Shown here: one piece after another, positions 42,626-52,132 of the stretch
Layout: every line of letters starts with the position of its first letter
Numbering within the stretch: the first letter of the stretch is position 1
Source of the DNA: Ralstonia sp. TCR112
GTDB lineage: Bacteria; Pseudomonadota; Gammaproteobacteria; Burkholderiales; Burkholderiaceae
Length of the DNA stretch: 62,550 nucleotides
Direction: 5' to 3'
Assembly: GCF_007997035.1 (NCBI RefSeq)
Contig: NZ_VOSS01000020.1
Span: forward strand, 1-62,550
Position numbers and translations under genes: made by a program
The notes under the pieces: generated by a model
Database searches by the model: none
The model's input: only the letters and a program-made list of their open reading frames with translations
What the model was told of the DNA's origin: nothing

Positions 42626-44065
42626 ATGACCCGTGCTACCAAGATCGTCGCAACGCTCGGCCCCGCGTCCAGCACGCAGGAAGTCCTGACCCGCATGATC
42701 GCTGCGGGGGTCGACGTGGTGCGGTTGAACTTCTCGCACGGGGCGGCGCAGGATCACATCGATCGCGCGCAGCTGGTGCGCGAAGTGGCGCGCTCGGTGG
42801 GCCGCGAGGTGGCCATCATGGCCGACCTGCAGGGCCCGAAGATCCGCGTCGGCAAGTTCGAGAACGGCAAGATCACGCTCGAGCCGGGCGATCGCTTTAC
42901 GCTCGACGCTCGCTGCGAGCTGGGCAACCAGGAGCGCGTCGGCCTGGACTACAAGGAACTGCCGCGCGATGTGGGCCCGGGCGATCTGCTGCTGCTCAAC
43001 GACGGGCTGATCGTGCTGCAGGTCGAGCGCGTGGTGGGTGAAGAGATCGAGACCATCGTCAAGATCGGCGGCGATCTGTCCAACAACAAGGGCATCAACC
43101 GCCAGGGCGGCGGGCTGTCGGCGCCGGCGCTGACCGCAAAGGACATGGAAGACATCAAGACCGCGATGGCGCTGGGCGCCGATTACGTCGCGGTCAGCTT
43201 CCCGAAGAACGCGACCGACATGGAAATGGCGCGCCAACTGGCCGCCGTGGCCGGCGCGCCGCATAACCACAAGACCCGCATGATCGCCAAGATCGAGCGT
43301 GCCGAGGCCATCCGCCCGGGCGTGCTCGAAGAGATCCTGGCGGCGTCCGACGGCATCATGGTCGCGCGTGGCGACCTCGCGGTGGAAGTCGGCAACGCGG
43401 CCGTGCCGGCGCTGCAGAAGCGCATGATCAAGCTGGCCCGCGAAAACAACAAGCTCGCCATCACCGCCACGCAGATGATGGAATCGATGATCGTCAACCC
43501 CGTGCCGACGCGCGCCGAGGTGTCGGACGTTGCCAACGCCGTCCTCGACGGCACCGACGCGGTGATGCTGTCGGCGGAAACGGCCGCTGGCCGCTACCCG
43601 GTCGAGACCATCGAAGCCATGGCTGCCATCTGCGTAGAAGCCGAGAAGTCGCAATCCGTACATCTGGATGCAGACTTCCTCGACCAGACCTTCAGCCGCA
43701 TCGACCAGTCGATCGCCATGGGCGCGCTGTTCACGGCGCACCACCTGCAGGTCAAGGCGATTGCCGCGCTCACCGATTCGGGCGCCACGGCGCTCTGGAT
43801 GAGCCGCCACGGCATCAACATTCCCATTTATGCGATGACGCCGAACGTGGCCTCGCAGCGCAAGATGGCCCTGTACCGCAACGTGCAGTCGCTGCCGCTG
43901 GCCAACAGCACCGACCGCGACGAAGCGCTGCACCAGGCCGAAGAACTGCTGGTCGCGCGCGGCGTCGTGCAGCGCGGCGACTTCATCGTCCTGACCGTCG
44001 GCGAGCCGATGGGCCAGGCCGGCGGCACCAACACGCTCAAGATTGTTCGCGTCGGCATGCACTGA
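42626..44065 (+). CDS. pyk: Pyruvate kinase
   Basis: A 479-residue tetramer-type enzyme catalysing phosphoenolpyruvate + ADP to pyruvate + ATP. The start is MTRATKIVATLGPASS, the active-site arginine segment is VVRLNFSHGAAQDH, and the metal- and substrate-binding strand is MIAKIERAEAIRPGVLEEIL. It also has GIMVARGDLAVE and MLSAETAAGRYPVETIEAMA. The C-terminal regulatory domain is complete. It lies 48 bp after pgk in the same orientation. Confidence 0.98.
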   Translation: MTRATKIVATLGPASSTQEVLTRMIAAGVDVVRLNFSHGAAQDHIDRAQLVREVARSVGREVAIMADLQGPKIRVGKFENGKITLEPGDRFTLDARCELGNQERVGLDYKELPRDVGPGDLLLLNDGLIVLQVERVVGEEIETIVKIGGDLSNNKGINRQGGGLSAPALTAKDMEDIKTAMALGADYVAVSFPKNATDMEMARQLAAVAGAPHNHKTRMIAKIERAEAIRPGVLEEILAASDGIMVARGDLAVEVGNAAVPALQKRMIKLARENNKLAITATQMMESMIVNPVPTRAEVSDVANAVLDGTDAVMLSAETAAGRYPVETIEAMAAICVEAEKSQSVHLDADFLDQTFSRIDQSIAMGALFTAHHLQVKAIAALTDSGATALWMSRHGINIPIYAMTPNVASQRKMALYRNVQSLPLANSTDRDEALHQAEELLVARGVVQRGDFIVLTVGEPMGQAGGTNTLKIVRVGMH

Positions 44066-44151
44066 CGCCCACGACGAACGCCGTTTGCTACGTCTTCTAG
44101 ATGACCACGCGTTCCTGAGACCGAATACAGATCGATCCATAGGAGAAAACC

Positions 44152-45216
44152 ATGCCACTCGTCTCGATGCGCCAACTGCTGGACCACGCCGCTGAAAACG
44201 GCTACGGCCTGCCGGCATTCAACGTGAACAACCTGGAGCAAGTCCAGGCCGTGATGGAAGCTGCCAAGGAAGCCGGCGCACCCGTCATCCTGCAAGCCAG
44301 CGCAGGCGCCCGCAAATACGCCGGCGAATCGTTCATCAAGCACCTGATCCAGGCCGCTGTCGAGGCTTATCCGGAGATCCCGCTGGTCATGCATCAGGAT
44401 CACGGCCAAAGCCCGGCCATCTGCCAGGGCGCCATCGACCTGGGCTTCGGCTCGGTCATGATGGACGGCTCGCTGCGCGAAGACGGCAAGACGCCGGCCG
44501 ATTTCGATTACAACGTCGACGTCACCCGCCGCGTGGTCGAGATGGCCCACAAGGTTGGCGTGACCGTTGAAGGCGAACTCGGCTGCCTGGGCTCGCTGGA
44601 AACCGGCATGGCTGGCGAGGAAGACGGCCACGGCGCGGAAGGCAAGCTCGACCACTCGTCCCTGCTGACCGACCCGGAAGAGGCTGCCCAGTTCGTCAAG
44701 GCGACGCAACTGGACGCGCTGGCGATCGCCATCGGCACAAGCCACGGCGCCTACAAGTTCACGCGCAAGCCGACCGGCGACATCCTGGCGATCAGCCGCG
44801 TGAAGGAAATCCACGCCCGCATCCCGAACACCCACCTGGTGATGCACGGCTCGTCGAGCGTGCCGCAAGAGCTGCTGGCCATCATCAACCAGTACGGCGG
44901 CAAGATGAAGGAAACCTACGGCGTGCCCGTCGAGGAAATCCAGGAAGCCATCAAGTACGGCGTGCGCAAGATCAACATCGACACCGACATCCGCCTGGCC
45001 ATGACGGGCGCGGTGCGCAAGTTCCTGGCCGAAAACCCGGACAAGTTCGACGCCCGCGAATGGCTCAAGCCGGCGCGCGAAGCCGCCAAGCAAATCTGCA
45101 AGGCGCGCTATATCCAGTTCGGCTGCGAAGGTCAGGCTGGCAAGATCAAGCCGATCGGCCTGTCGGTGATGGCGCAGAAGTACCAAAGCGGCGATCTGGC
45201 GCAAGTGGTGCAATAA
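44152..45216 (+). CDS. fba: Fructose-bisphosphate aldolase, class II (Calvin-cycle subtype)
   Basis: A 354-residue zinc-dependent aldolase that cleaves or forms fructose 1,6-bisphosphate. The start is [19 protein letters not shown]. The zinc ligands lie in [19 protein letters not shown] and [10 protein letters not shown], with GTSHGAYKF between, as in the CbbA-like subgroup. AGGAGAAA precedes the ATG. A strong terminator follows, separating the glycolytic set from the purine genes. Confidence 0.97.
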   Translation: MPLVSMRQLLDHAAENGYGLPAFNVNNLEQVQAVMEAAKEAGAPVILQASAGARKYAGESFIKHLIQAAVEAYPEIPLVMHQDHGQSPAICQGAIDLGFGSVMMDGSLREDGKTPADFDYNVDVTRRVVEMAHKVGVTVEGELGCLGSLETGMAGEEDGHGAEGKLDHSSLLTDPEEAAQFVKATQLDALAIAIGTSHGAYKFTRKPTGDILAISRVKEIHARIPNTHLVMHGSSSVPQELLAIINQYGGKMKETYGVPVEEIQEAIKYGVRKINIDTDIRLAMTGAVRKFLAENPDKFDAREWLKPAREAAKQICKARYIQFGCEGQAGKIKPIGLSVMAQKYQSGDLAQVVQ

Positions 45217-45237
45217 GCATTTTGCGTCACATTTAGC

Positions 45238-45265
45238 AAACGGCTGGCACTGCGCCAGCCGTTTT
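45238..45265 (+). terminator. Terminator of the pgk-pyk-fba operon
   Basis: AAACGGCTGGC (45238-45248), loop ACTGC, GCCAGCCGTTT (45254-45264), then further T. A perfect 11-bp stem. Confidence 0.88.
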
Positions 45266-45270
45266 GCATT

Positions 45271-45300
45271 GCATGGGCCACCGCATGGGCCACGTATAAT
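45271..45300 (+). promoter_or_regulatory. purC promoter with a tandem 12-bp duplication
   Basis: GCATGGGCCACC (45271-45282) is followed directly by GCATGGGCCACG (45283-45294) and then a perfect TATAAT (45295-45300). No consensus -35 sits at 16-18 bp, so the duplication occupies the spacer. Transcription would start near 45307, which rules out the ATGs at 45269 and 45299 as start codons. Confidence 0.6.
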
Positions 45301-45340
45301 GCTGGCCTTCCACGTTTTCTTCTCTCCTCCGGGTTCCGCC

Positions 45341-46276
45341 GTGTCCGCCGCATCCAACAACCCCGCTGCATCCTCCGCCCTTTACGAATCGTCGATCACC
45401 AGCTTGCCGTTGCTCGGCCGTGGCAAGGTGCGCGAGAACTACGCTGTCGGCGACGACAAGCTGCTGATGGTCACCACTGACCGCCTCTCGGCGTTTGACG
45501 TGATTCTCGGTCAGCCGATTCCGGACAAGGGCCGTGTGCTCGCGCAGATGTCGGATTTCTGGTTCAACAAGCTGCGCCACATCGTGCCGACGCACGAGAC
45601 CGGCATCGCCCCGGAAACCGTGGTGGCCCCGAATGAAGTCGACCAGGTGCGCGGCCGCGCGATCGTGGTCAAGCGGCTGAAGCCGATCCTGGTGGAAGCC
45701 GTGGTGCGTGGCTACCTTGCCGGCAGCGGCTGGAAGGATTACCAAGCGACCGGCGCTGTCTGCGGCGTGCATCTGGCCCCTGGCCTGCAGAACGCGCAGA
45801 AGCTGCCCGAGCCGATCTTCACGCCAGCCGCCAAGGCCGAGATGGGCGAGCACGACGAGAACATCTCGTTCGATGAGGTCGAGCGCCGCATCGGCCCGGA
45901 CCTCGCCGCGCAGATCCGCGATGTGAGCATCCGCCTGTACAAGGAAGCCTCCGACTTTGCCGCCACGCGCGGCATCATCATCGCCGACACGAAGTTCGAG
46001 TTTGGCTTGGATGAAAACGGCACGCTCACGCTGATGGACGAGGCGCTGACCGCAGACTCGTCGCGCTTCTGGCCGGCCGATTCGTACCAGGTCGGCACGA
46101 ACCCGCCGTCGTTCGACAAGCAGTTCGTGCGCGACTGGCTCGAAGCCGTGCGCATTGACGGCAAGCCCTGGCCGAAGACTGCGCCGGCGCCGCAGCTGCC
46201 TGCCGACGTGATCGAAAAAACCGCTGACAAATACCGCGAAGCGCTGACCCGCCTGACCGGTGAATCCCTGCGTTAA
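45341..46276 (+). CDS. purC: SAICAR synthase PurC
   Basis: A 311-residue enzyme from the GTG at 45341. It joins aspartate to CAIR in purine synthesis. Signatures are [57 protein letters not shown], and the metal-binding [12 protein letters not shown] and [11 protein letters not shown]. The open frame continues to 45269, but the TATAAT box at 45295 lies inside that part, so the GTG start is preferred. It is the first gene of purC-purE-purK-sua5. Confidence 0.95.
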   Translation: MSAASNNPAASSALYESSITSLPLLGRGKVRENYAVGDDKLLMVTTDRLSAFDVILGQPIPDKGRVLAQMSDFWFNKLRHIVPTHETGIAPETVVAPNEVDQVRGRAIVVKRLKPILVEAVVRGYLAGSGWKDYQATGAVCGVHLAPGLQNAQKLPEPIFTPAAKAEMGEHDENISFDEVERRIGPDLAAQIRDVSIRLYKEASDFAATRGIIIADTKFEFGLDENGTLTLMDEALTADSSRFWPADSYQVGTNPPSFDKQFVRDWLEAVRIDGKPWPKTAPAPQLPADVIEKTADKYREALTRLTGESLR

Positions 46277-46291
46277 ACCGGAGCGATGACA

Positions 46292-46801
46292 ATGACCGCA
46301 CAGCAATCCGCTCCGCTCGTTGGCGTGGTGATGGGCTCCAGCTCCGACTGGGAAGTGATGCGCCACGCCGTCGACATGCTCACGCAGTTCGGCATTCCGT
46401 TCGAGGCGCAGGTTGTTTCTGCGCACCGCATGCCGGACGACATGTTCCGTTACGCCGAAGCCGCACGCGGCCGCGGTTTGCGCGCCATCATCGCCGGCGC
46501 GGGCGGGGCAGCGCACCTGCCGGGCATGATCGCCGCAAAGACGATCGTGCCGGTGTTCGGCGTGCCGGTGCCGTCCAAGTACCTGCGCGGCGAAGACTCG
46601 CTGCTTTCCATCGTGCAGATGCCCAAGGGCATTCCGGTGTCGACATTCGCGATTGGCGAAGCCGGTGCGGCCAACGCAGCGCTGGCTGCCATCGCGACCA
46701 TCGCCACCACCGACGCGGCCCTGGCCGACAAGCTCGAAGCGTTCCGCGCCCAGCAGACGGAAGTCGCACGCGGCATGACGCTCCCTGTGCACGGCGCCTA
46801 A
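46292..46801 (+). CDS. purE: 5-(carboxyamino)imidazole ribonucleotide mutase PurE
   Basis: A 169-residue class I PurE that converts N5-CAIR to CAIR. The key parts [26 protein letters not shown] and [14 protein letters not shown] are intact. The GGAG at 46280-46283 is 8 bases before the ATG at 46292; an ATG at 46286 is the alternative and adds two residues. It lies 15 bp after purC. Confidence 0.97.
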   Translation: MTAQQSAPLVGVVMGSSSDWEVMRHAVDMLTQFGIPFEAQVVSAHRMPDDMFRYAEAARGRGLRAIIAGAGGAAHLPGMIAAKTIVPVFGVPVPSKYLRGEDSLLSIVQMPKGIPVSTFAIGEAGAANAALAAIATIATTDAALADKLEAFRAQQTEVARGMTLPVHGA

Positions 46802-46820
46802 GCAACCTACGACCCGATTC

Positions 46821-48056
46821 ATGGCCGACGACCTGAACCCGCGCCTGGCGCAAGCCCACACCGCGGAATCCCGCGCGCTGAACGTTCCCAACGCGATCCT
46901 GCCCGATGCCTGGCTTGGCATGCTCGGCGGCGGCCAGCTCGGCCGCATGTTCACGCACGCCGCGCAGGCCATGGGCTACAAGGTCTGCGTGCTCGACCCG
47001 GACCCGAACAGCCCCGCCGGCACCATCGCCGAGCGCCATCTGTGCGCGGGCTATACCGACGAAGCCGCACTGGCCGAGATGGCTGCGCTGTGTCCGGCCG
47101 TCACCACCGAATTCGAGAATGTGCCGGCCATGGCGCTCGACCGCCTGGAGCAACTCGGCGCGTTTGTGGCGCCGCGCGCCAACTGCGTATCGATCGCGCA
47201 GAACCGCATCGCCGAGAAGAAATTCTTCGCGTTGTGCGCCGCACGCACCGGCATCCATCCCGCACCGAGCTGGGTGATCGAGCACGAAGCCGACATCGAA
47301 CAACTGCCGGCCGACCTGCTGCCCGGCATCCTGAAGATTGCCCGCATGGGCTACGACGGAAAGGGCCAGGCGCGTGTCTCGACGGTTGACGAGTTGCGCG
47401 CAGCCTGGGCCGCCATGCAGCACGTGCCGTGCGTGCTGGAGAAGATGTTGCCGCTGGCGTACGAGGTGTCCGTGCTCGCCGCCCGCGGCGCCGATGGCAG
47501 CACGGCCACGTGGCCCCTGGCAGAGAACGCGCACCGTGACGGCATCCTCTTTTCGACGATCATGCCGTCGCGCAGCGTGTCGGACGACATTGCCACGCGC
47601 ACCCGCGCCGCCGCCGCGATGATCGCCGAAGAAATGGGCTACGTCGGAGTGCTGTGCATCGAGTTCTTCGTGCTGCAGGACGGCTCGCTCGTCGCCAACG
47701 AAATGGCGCCGCGCCCGCACAACTCCGGCCACATCACCATGGATGTGTGCGAGACCAGCCAGTTCGAGCAGCAGGTGCGCGCCATGGCCCGCCTGCCGCT
47801 GGGCAGCACGCGCCAGCACTCCCCGGGGCGCATGCTGAATGTGCTGGGCGACGTCTGGTTCGAATACGGCCTGGAACGTACGCCCGCGTGGCACGAAGTG
47901 ATGGGCCACAGCGGTGCGAAGGTCCACCTGTATGGCAAGGCCGATGCACGCCCGGGCCGCAAGATGGGCCACGTGAACTGCGTCGGCACCTCGCCGGAAG
48001 TGGTGGACGAGGCGTTCCGCCATGCCGCGCACGTGCTCGGTTTGCAGCCCGACTGA
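46821..48056 (+). CDS. purK: 5-(carboxyamino)imidazole ribonucleotide synthase PurK
   Basis: A 411-residue ATP-grasp enzyme that makes N5-CAIR from AIR, ATP and bicarbonate, the substrate of PurE. The N-terminal [20 protein letters not shown], the ATP-binding [17 protein letters not shown] and the C-terminal [16 protein letters not shown] are diagnostic. A 30-residue N-terminal extension before the PurK core is a beta-proteobacterial feature, as far as I recall. It lies 19 bp after purE. Confidence 0.97.
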   Translation: MADDLNPRLAQAHTAESRALNVPNAILPDAWLGMLGGGQLGRMFTHAAQAMGYKVCVLDPDPNSPAGTIAERHLCAGYTDEAALAEMAALCPAVTTEFENVPAMALDRLEQLGAFVAPRANCVSIAQNRIAEKKFFALCAARTGIHPAPSWVIEHEADIEQLPADLLPGILKIARMGYDGKGQARVSTVDELRAAWAAMQHVPCVLEKMLPLAYEVSVLAARGADGSTATWPLAENAHRDGILFSTIMPSRSVSDDIATRTRAAAAMIAEEMGYVGVLCIEFFVLQDGSLVANEMAPRPHNSGHITMDVCETSQFEQQVRAMARLPLGSTRQHSPGRMLNVLGDVWFEYGLERTPAWHEVMGHSGAKVHLYGKADARPGRKMGHVNCVGTSPEVVDEAFRHAAHVLGLQPD

Positions 48057-48069
48057 AGACGAGTCGCCC

Positions 48070-49077
48070 ATGCCGCATCGGACCAAAACGCCCTACACCA
48101 TGCCTTCCGCTCAACGCCTTGATGAGGCCGCGCGCAGGCTGGAGGCCGGCGAGCTGGTCGCTTTCCCGACCGAGACCGTGTACGGACTCGGCGCCGATGC
48201 GGAAAGCCCGCAGGCCATCGCCAAGATCTACGCGGCCAAGGGGCGCCCGTCCAATCACCCCGTCATCGTGCACGTGGTGGATGGTGCCGATATTTCGTAC
48301 TGGACCGACGATGTGCCCGGCATCGCGTTGCAGCTCATCGAAGCCTTCTGGCCGGGGCCGCTGACGCTGATCCTGAAGCGTGCGCCGCACATCCCTGCCG
48401 CCGTGGCGGGCGGGCAGGACAGCATCGGGCTGCGTTGCCCGTCGCACCCGGTGGCGCAGGCGTTGCTCTCGCGCTTCAAGCGGGGGCGCGGCGGCATTGC
48501 AGCGCCGTCGGCCAACAAGTTCGGCCAGGTCAGCCCGACCACCGCGCAGCACGTTCGGGACGAATTCGGCGATGCCGTCTTCGTGCTCGAAGGTGACGGC
48601 GTGGACGTGGGCATTGAGTCGACCATCATCGATCTGTCGCGGCTGGATCAGGGCATTGGCCCCGTGCTGCTGCGCCCGGGCGCCATCACGCCGGAAGACA
48701 TCGAGCGTGTGACAGGCGAATTGCCGGCGCTTCCTGATGCTGCTGCACCGCGCGCTTCGGGCACGTTGAAGGCGCACTACGCGCCGCGCACGCCGTTGTA
48801 TTTGCTGTCGGCCGCCGAGGTGCCTGCACGCCTCGCTGCACTGCCCGCGGACAAGCGCATCGTGTGGCTCGGTGCCCCCGTGGCACTACGTGACGGCTGC
48901 GATCAACGCGTCGCTCCGGCCACGCCCGCCGCCTATGCCAATGCGCTCTACGCGCTCTTGCGCGAACTCGATCGCGGCGGTTACGACGCCATCTGGGTGG
49001 AAACCCTAGCCGACACGCCCGCCTGGGCTGCGGTCAACGATCGCCTGCGTCGCGCGGCCGCCGCGTTCACCGCGTAG
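48070..49077 (+). CDS. L-threonylcarbamoyladenylate synthase, Sua5 type
   Basis: A 335-residue enzyme that makes threonylcarbamoyl-AMP for the t6A modification of tRNA. The YrdC domain (residues 15-215) shows AFPTETVYGLGADA, KGRPSNHPVIVHV, and SIGLRCPSHPVAQALL. The extra C-terminal Sua5 domain begins after SGTLKAHYAPRTPLYLL, so this is the long Sua5/YwlC form rather than short TsaC. It starts 13 bp after purK. An inner ATG at codon 11 is possible. Confidence 0.93.
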   Translation: MPHRTKTPYTMPSAQRLDEAARRLEAGELVAFPTETVYGLGADAESPQAIAKIYAAKGRPSNHPVIVHVVDGADISYWTDDVPGIALQLIEAFWPGPLTLILKRAPHIPAAVAGGQDSIGLRCPSHPVAQALLSRFKRGRGGIAAPSANKFGQVSPTTAQHVRDEFGDAVFVLEGDGVDVGIESTIIDLSRLDQGIGPVLLRPGAITPEDIERVTGELPALPDAAAPRASGTLKAHYAPRTPLYLLSAAEVPARLAALPADKRIVWLGAPVALRDGCDQRVAPATPAAYANALYALLRELDRGGYDAIWVETLADTPAWAAVNDRLRRAAAAFTA

Positions 49078-49239
49078 TTCGAGTCGGACCTCTAATTCTT
49101 CCGGGCCGCGCGTCCGCCGTGCGCCCAGCAACCTCGCTACACTTGGGCGTTGTGTCGTTCCGCGTGCTTCAAACGCGTACGGCGAGGTTACGCACCGCGG
49201 CACCACAAACCATAAAAATTCCACACGGAGACAGACATC

Positions 49240-50286
49240 ATGAAGTTGCGTCAATGGATGGGCGTCGTCGCATCGGCGACCCTGGCCTTGAGCCTGGCCG
49301 CTTGCGGCGGTGGTGAAAGCGATCAGAGCGGCAACCCCAACGTCGCCAAGGTGCAGCGCATGGTGGTGTTCGGCGACAGCCTGAGCGACGCCGGAACCTA
49401 CACGCCGGCAGCGGCTGCCGTGGGCGGCGGCAAGTTCACGACAAACCCTGGCCCGATCTGGGCGGAAACCGTGGCCGCGCAACTCGGTGTGGCGCTCACG
49501 CCGGCCGTGATGGGTTACGCCACCTCGGTGCAGAACTGCCCGAAACCCGGTTGCTTCGACTATGCGCAAGGCGGCTCGCGCGTGACCGACCCCAACGGTA
49601 TCGGGCACAACGGTGGCGCAGGGGCGCTCACGTATCCCGTCAAACAGCAACTCGCCAACTTCTACGCGGCCAGCAACAACACCTTCAACGGCAACAACGA
49701 CGTGGTGTTCGTCTTTGGCGGCAACAACGACATCTTCTACTGGGCTGCCGCTGTCGCGACACCCAACTCGGGCGTGACGCCCGCCATCGCTACCGCACAG
49801 GTGCAACAAGCGGCGACCGATCTGGTCGGGTATGTAAAGGACATGATCAGCAAGAACGCGACGCAACTCTACGTGTTCAACCTGCCCGACAGCAGTCTGA
49901 CGCCGCAGGGCGTGGCGGGCGGCGCGACCGGCCAGGCATTGCTGCATGCGCTGGTGGGCGCGTTCAACGCCACACTGCAAGCTGGCTTGGCAGGTACCAG
50001 CGCGCGCGTGATCGACTTCAACTCGCAGCTGACTGCCGTGATCCAGAATGGCGCGACGTTCGGGTTCAGCAATACCAGCGTGCCGGCGTGTGATGCCACC
50101 AAGATCAACGCGCTCGTGCCGGGCGCGGGCGGCAGCTCGCTGTTCTGCTCGGCCAACACGTTGGTGGCCACGGGCGCCGATACCTCCTACCTGTTTGCCG
50201 ACGGCGTGCATCCCACCACGGGCGGCCATCGCCTGATTGCAAGCAATGTGCTGCAGCGCCTGCTTGCAGACAATCTGGTGCATTGA
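49240..50286 (+). CDS. GDSL/SGNH-family lipase or esterase, probable lipoprotein
   Basis: A 348-residue exported hydrolase. The signal peptide ends in LSLAAC, so C22 is a lipobox cysteine. The nucleophile block is VVFGDSLSDAGTY (S47), the oxyanion Asn is in FVFGGNNDIFYW, and the catalytic Asp/His are in FADGVHPTTGGHRLIA near the end. The substrate is probably an ester or lipid. It is a single gene with a strong terminator after it. The 162-bp region before it contains no gene. Confidence 0.9.
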   Translation: MKLRQWMGVVASATLALSLAACGGGESDQSGNPNVAKVQRMVVFGDSLSDAGTYTPAAAAVGGGKFTTNPGPIWAETVAAQLGVALTPAVMGYATSVQNCPKPGCFDYAQGGSRVTDPNGIGHNGGAGALTYPVKQQLANFYAASNNTFNGNNDVVFVFGGNNDIFYWAAAVATPNSGVTPAIATAQVQQAATDLVGYVKDMISKNATQLYVFNLPDSSLTPQGVAGGATGQALLHALVGAFNATLQAGLAGTSARVIDFNSQLTAVIQNGATFGFSNTSVPACDATKINALVPGAGGSSLFCSANTLVATGADTSYLFADGVHPTTGGHRLIASNVLQRLLADNLVH

Positions 50287-50306
50287 CTCGGCACATCGTG
50301 CTTGGC

Positions 50307-50333
50307 AAAACGCCCGCTTTACGCGGGCGTTTT
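50307..50333 (+). terminator. Terminator of the GDSL gene
   Basis: AAAACGCCCGC (50307-50317), loop TTTAC, GCGGGCGTTTT (50323-50333). The A run on the left makes it usable for the convergent gene as well. Confidence 0.88.
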
Positions 50334-50353
50334 TGTTTGCAGCGATGGTCGCG

Positions 50354-51526
50354 TTACTTTGCATCGGCCGTCGGCAGAGTCACCGCCAGGCGGGCTAGCG
50401 TGGCCTTGAGCACATCGTTCTGCGGCGAGATGGCGAGCCCCTGCTTGAAGCAATCCTGCGCTTCGTCTGCGCGACCCAGCTTCCACAGCACTTCGCCCTT
50501 GTGCGCGAGGCCTTCCGCGCGTGCTTCGCGTACCGCCTCATCGCTCGCTTCGTAGTCGGCGCCCGGTTGTGCGAAGACGGCGATGGAGCGGTCGAACCAC
50601 GTCAGCGCTTCATCGTTGCGGCCGAGCCGGTACAGCGCCCAGCCTTTGCTGTCGAGGGCGAATGGGTCGTCCGGATGCTTGGCCAGATAGGCCTCGATCA
50701 TCGACAGGCCGCGTTCCACGCGCACCCCAGCATCGGCGAGTTCATAGCCGTAGCTGTTGAGGCGATCTTCCGGCACCGGTTGCAGATCGAGGGCGAGGTC
50801 GATGCGCGCGTCGTCGCGTTCGGCAATCGCCAGCGACATCAGCTTGCGCGCGATGCGGCTCTGTAAGTCTTCGCTGAGTGTGGCCGCGTTGGCGGAGAGC
50901 GTGCCGAGGTACTGCGTGTAGAGATCGGGTGCGCCGGGCGTGTTGCCGCTGTCGGCGATCGCGCGGGCTTCGCCTGCACACCATGCGTCGTCGGCCCGCG
51001 TGAAGGTCACGGTGTTTTCAAGCTGCACGGTGCGCGACTCGCGTGATTGCACGTAGGCGGTATACCCGCCGGCGTTGGAGCGCCCGCAGAACAGGTATTC
51101 GCCCACCACATCGACCAAATAGGGGTGGCCCTCGATCGGCGTGCCGCCGAGGGAATCGACCAAGCGGAACGATTCGCCAAGCTCACCATGGCCGACCACC
51201 GGATTGAGCACCCAGCGTGCCGCCGCATAGCGCTTCGGCAGCCGGACCTTGGCGGTGCGCCCGGCGCTGTCAGTGGTGCCGAAGATCACGCTGTTGGTTT
51301 CGCCCTCGCGCGGCGGCTTGCCGGCGATGGTGTGGTCGGGCAGGAACAGGCGGTAGCGCGCGTTGGGCATCGGGCGCCGGGTCACCGGGTCGACGAGCAC
51401 GAACTGGTGGACCTGCGCGCCGCGCCCGAGCGTGGCATTCGGGGCGACCCAATCGCGCGCAGTGGCTGGGAAGGCGGCGCAAAAAAATGCCGCGCCAAGC
51501 AGCGCGGCCGATAGACGGGAAAGCAT
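50354..51526 (-). CDS. Exported TPR-repeat protein of unknown function
   Basis: 390 residues. A signal peptide (1-23, ending AAFPATA) is followed by a beta-rich N-terminal half of unknown type (QFVLVDPVTRRPMPNARYRLFLPD, resembling a carboxypeptidase-regulatory-like sheet). The C-terminal half has TPR helices (DPFALDSKGWALYRLGRNDEAL, then GEVLWKLGRADEAQDCFKQG). The two cysteines in the N-terminal half (FCGRS, WCAGEA) could form a periplasmic disulfide. I do not recognise a named family for the first half. Confidence 0.8.
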   Translation of the reverse strand: MLSRLSAALLGAAFFCAAFPATARDWVAPNATLGRGAQVHQFVLVDPVTRRPMPNARYRLFLPDHTIAGKPPREGETNSVIFGTTDSAGRTAKVRLPKRYAAARWVLNPVVGHGELGESFRLVDSLGGTPIEGHPYLVDVVGEYLFCGRSNAGGYTAYVQSRESRTVQLENTVTFTRADDAWCAGEARAIADSGNTPGAPDLYTQYLGTLSANAATLSEDLQSRIARKLMSLAIAERDDARIDLALDLQPVPEDRLNSYGYELADAGVRVERGLSMIEAYLAKHPDDPFALDSKGWALYRLGRNDEALTWFDRSIAVFAQPGADYEASDEAVREARAEGLAHKGEVLWKLGRADEAQDCFKQGLAISPQNDVLKATLARLAVTLPTADAK

Positions 51527-51604
51527 GTTGTTGGGTGGGGGCTGGCGGAAAAACCGGATGGCCCCATCATAGCCAAGCTGCCTTGCCCGGATGTTAAGAG
51601 TGCT

Positions 51605-52132
51605 TCATATGGCAGCGCCGGCGAGTTGTTGTACGGCAAACGCGTAGACCGCGTCGATGTCGTTCAAATCCAGCACGGCCACGCCTTCCGGTGCCTGCAC
51701 GGCATCGGGGGTATCGGTCGCGACGGCCACCACGCCGCCAATCTCTGGCCACAGCGGCGGGCGGCCCAGCGAAGGGCGGAACACTTCGATTTTTGGGAAG
51801 GTGCTGCGCTTGTAGCCTTCAACGATGACGAGGTCGGTGGCGGGAGAAAGCAGCGCCAGCACGTCGTCGAGTTCAGGTTCCACGGCGTTGGCGTATTCGC
51901 GCATCAGCACGAGGCGTTCACCGCCCACGAGCACGACTTCGGCGCTGCCGGCTTCGCGCATGCGGTGCGAATCCTTGCCGGGCGAATCGAGATCGAAGCC
52001 GTGATGCGTGTGCTTGATGGCCGCAACGCGGCGCCCGTCACGCACGAAGCGGGCGATGAGCTGTTCGACGAGCGTGGTCTTGCCGCTGCCCGACGTGCCG
52101 GTGATGCCCAGCAGGGCCTTGCGGGAACTCAT
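51605..52132 (-). CDS. mobB: Molybdopterin-guanine dinucleotide biosynthesis protein MobB
   Basis: A 175-residue GTP-binding P-loop protein with Walker A GITGTSGSGKTTL near the start, the motif IKHTHHGFDLDSPGKDSHRMREAG, and LVIVEGYKRSTFPKIEVFR. It assists MobA in attaching GMP to molybdopterin. The ATG at 52132 overlaps the dacB stop (ATGA), so it is coupled to dacB. moaC lies elsewhere in this window (33181), so the cofactor genes are scattered. Confidence 0.94.
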   Translation of the reverse strand: MSSRKALLGITGTSGSGKTTLVEQLIARFVRDGRRVAAIKHTHHGFDLDSPGKDSHRMREAGSAEVVLVGGERLVLMREYANAVEPELDDVLALLSPATDLVIVEGYKRSTFPKIEVFRPSLGRPPLWPEIGGVVAVATDTPDAVQAPEGVAVLDLNDIDAVYAFAVQQLAGAAI

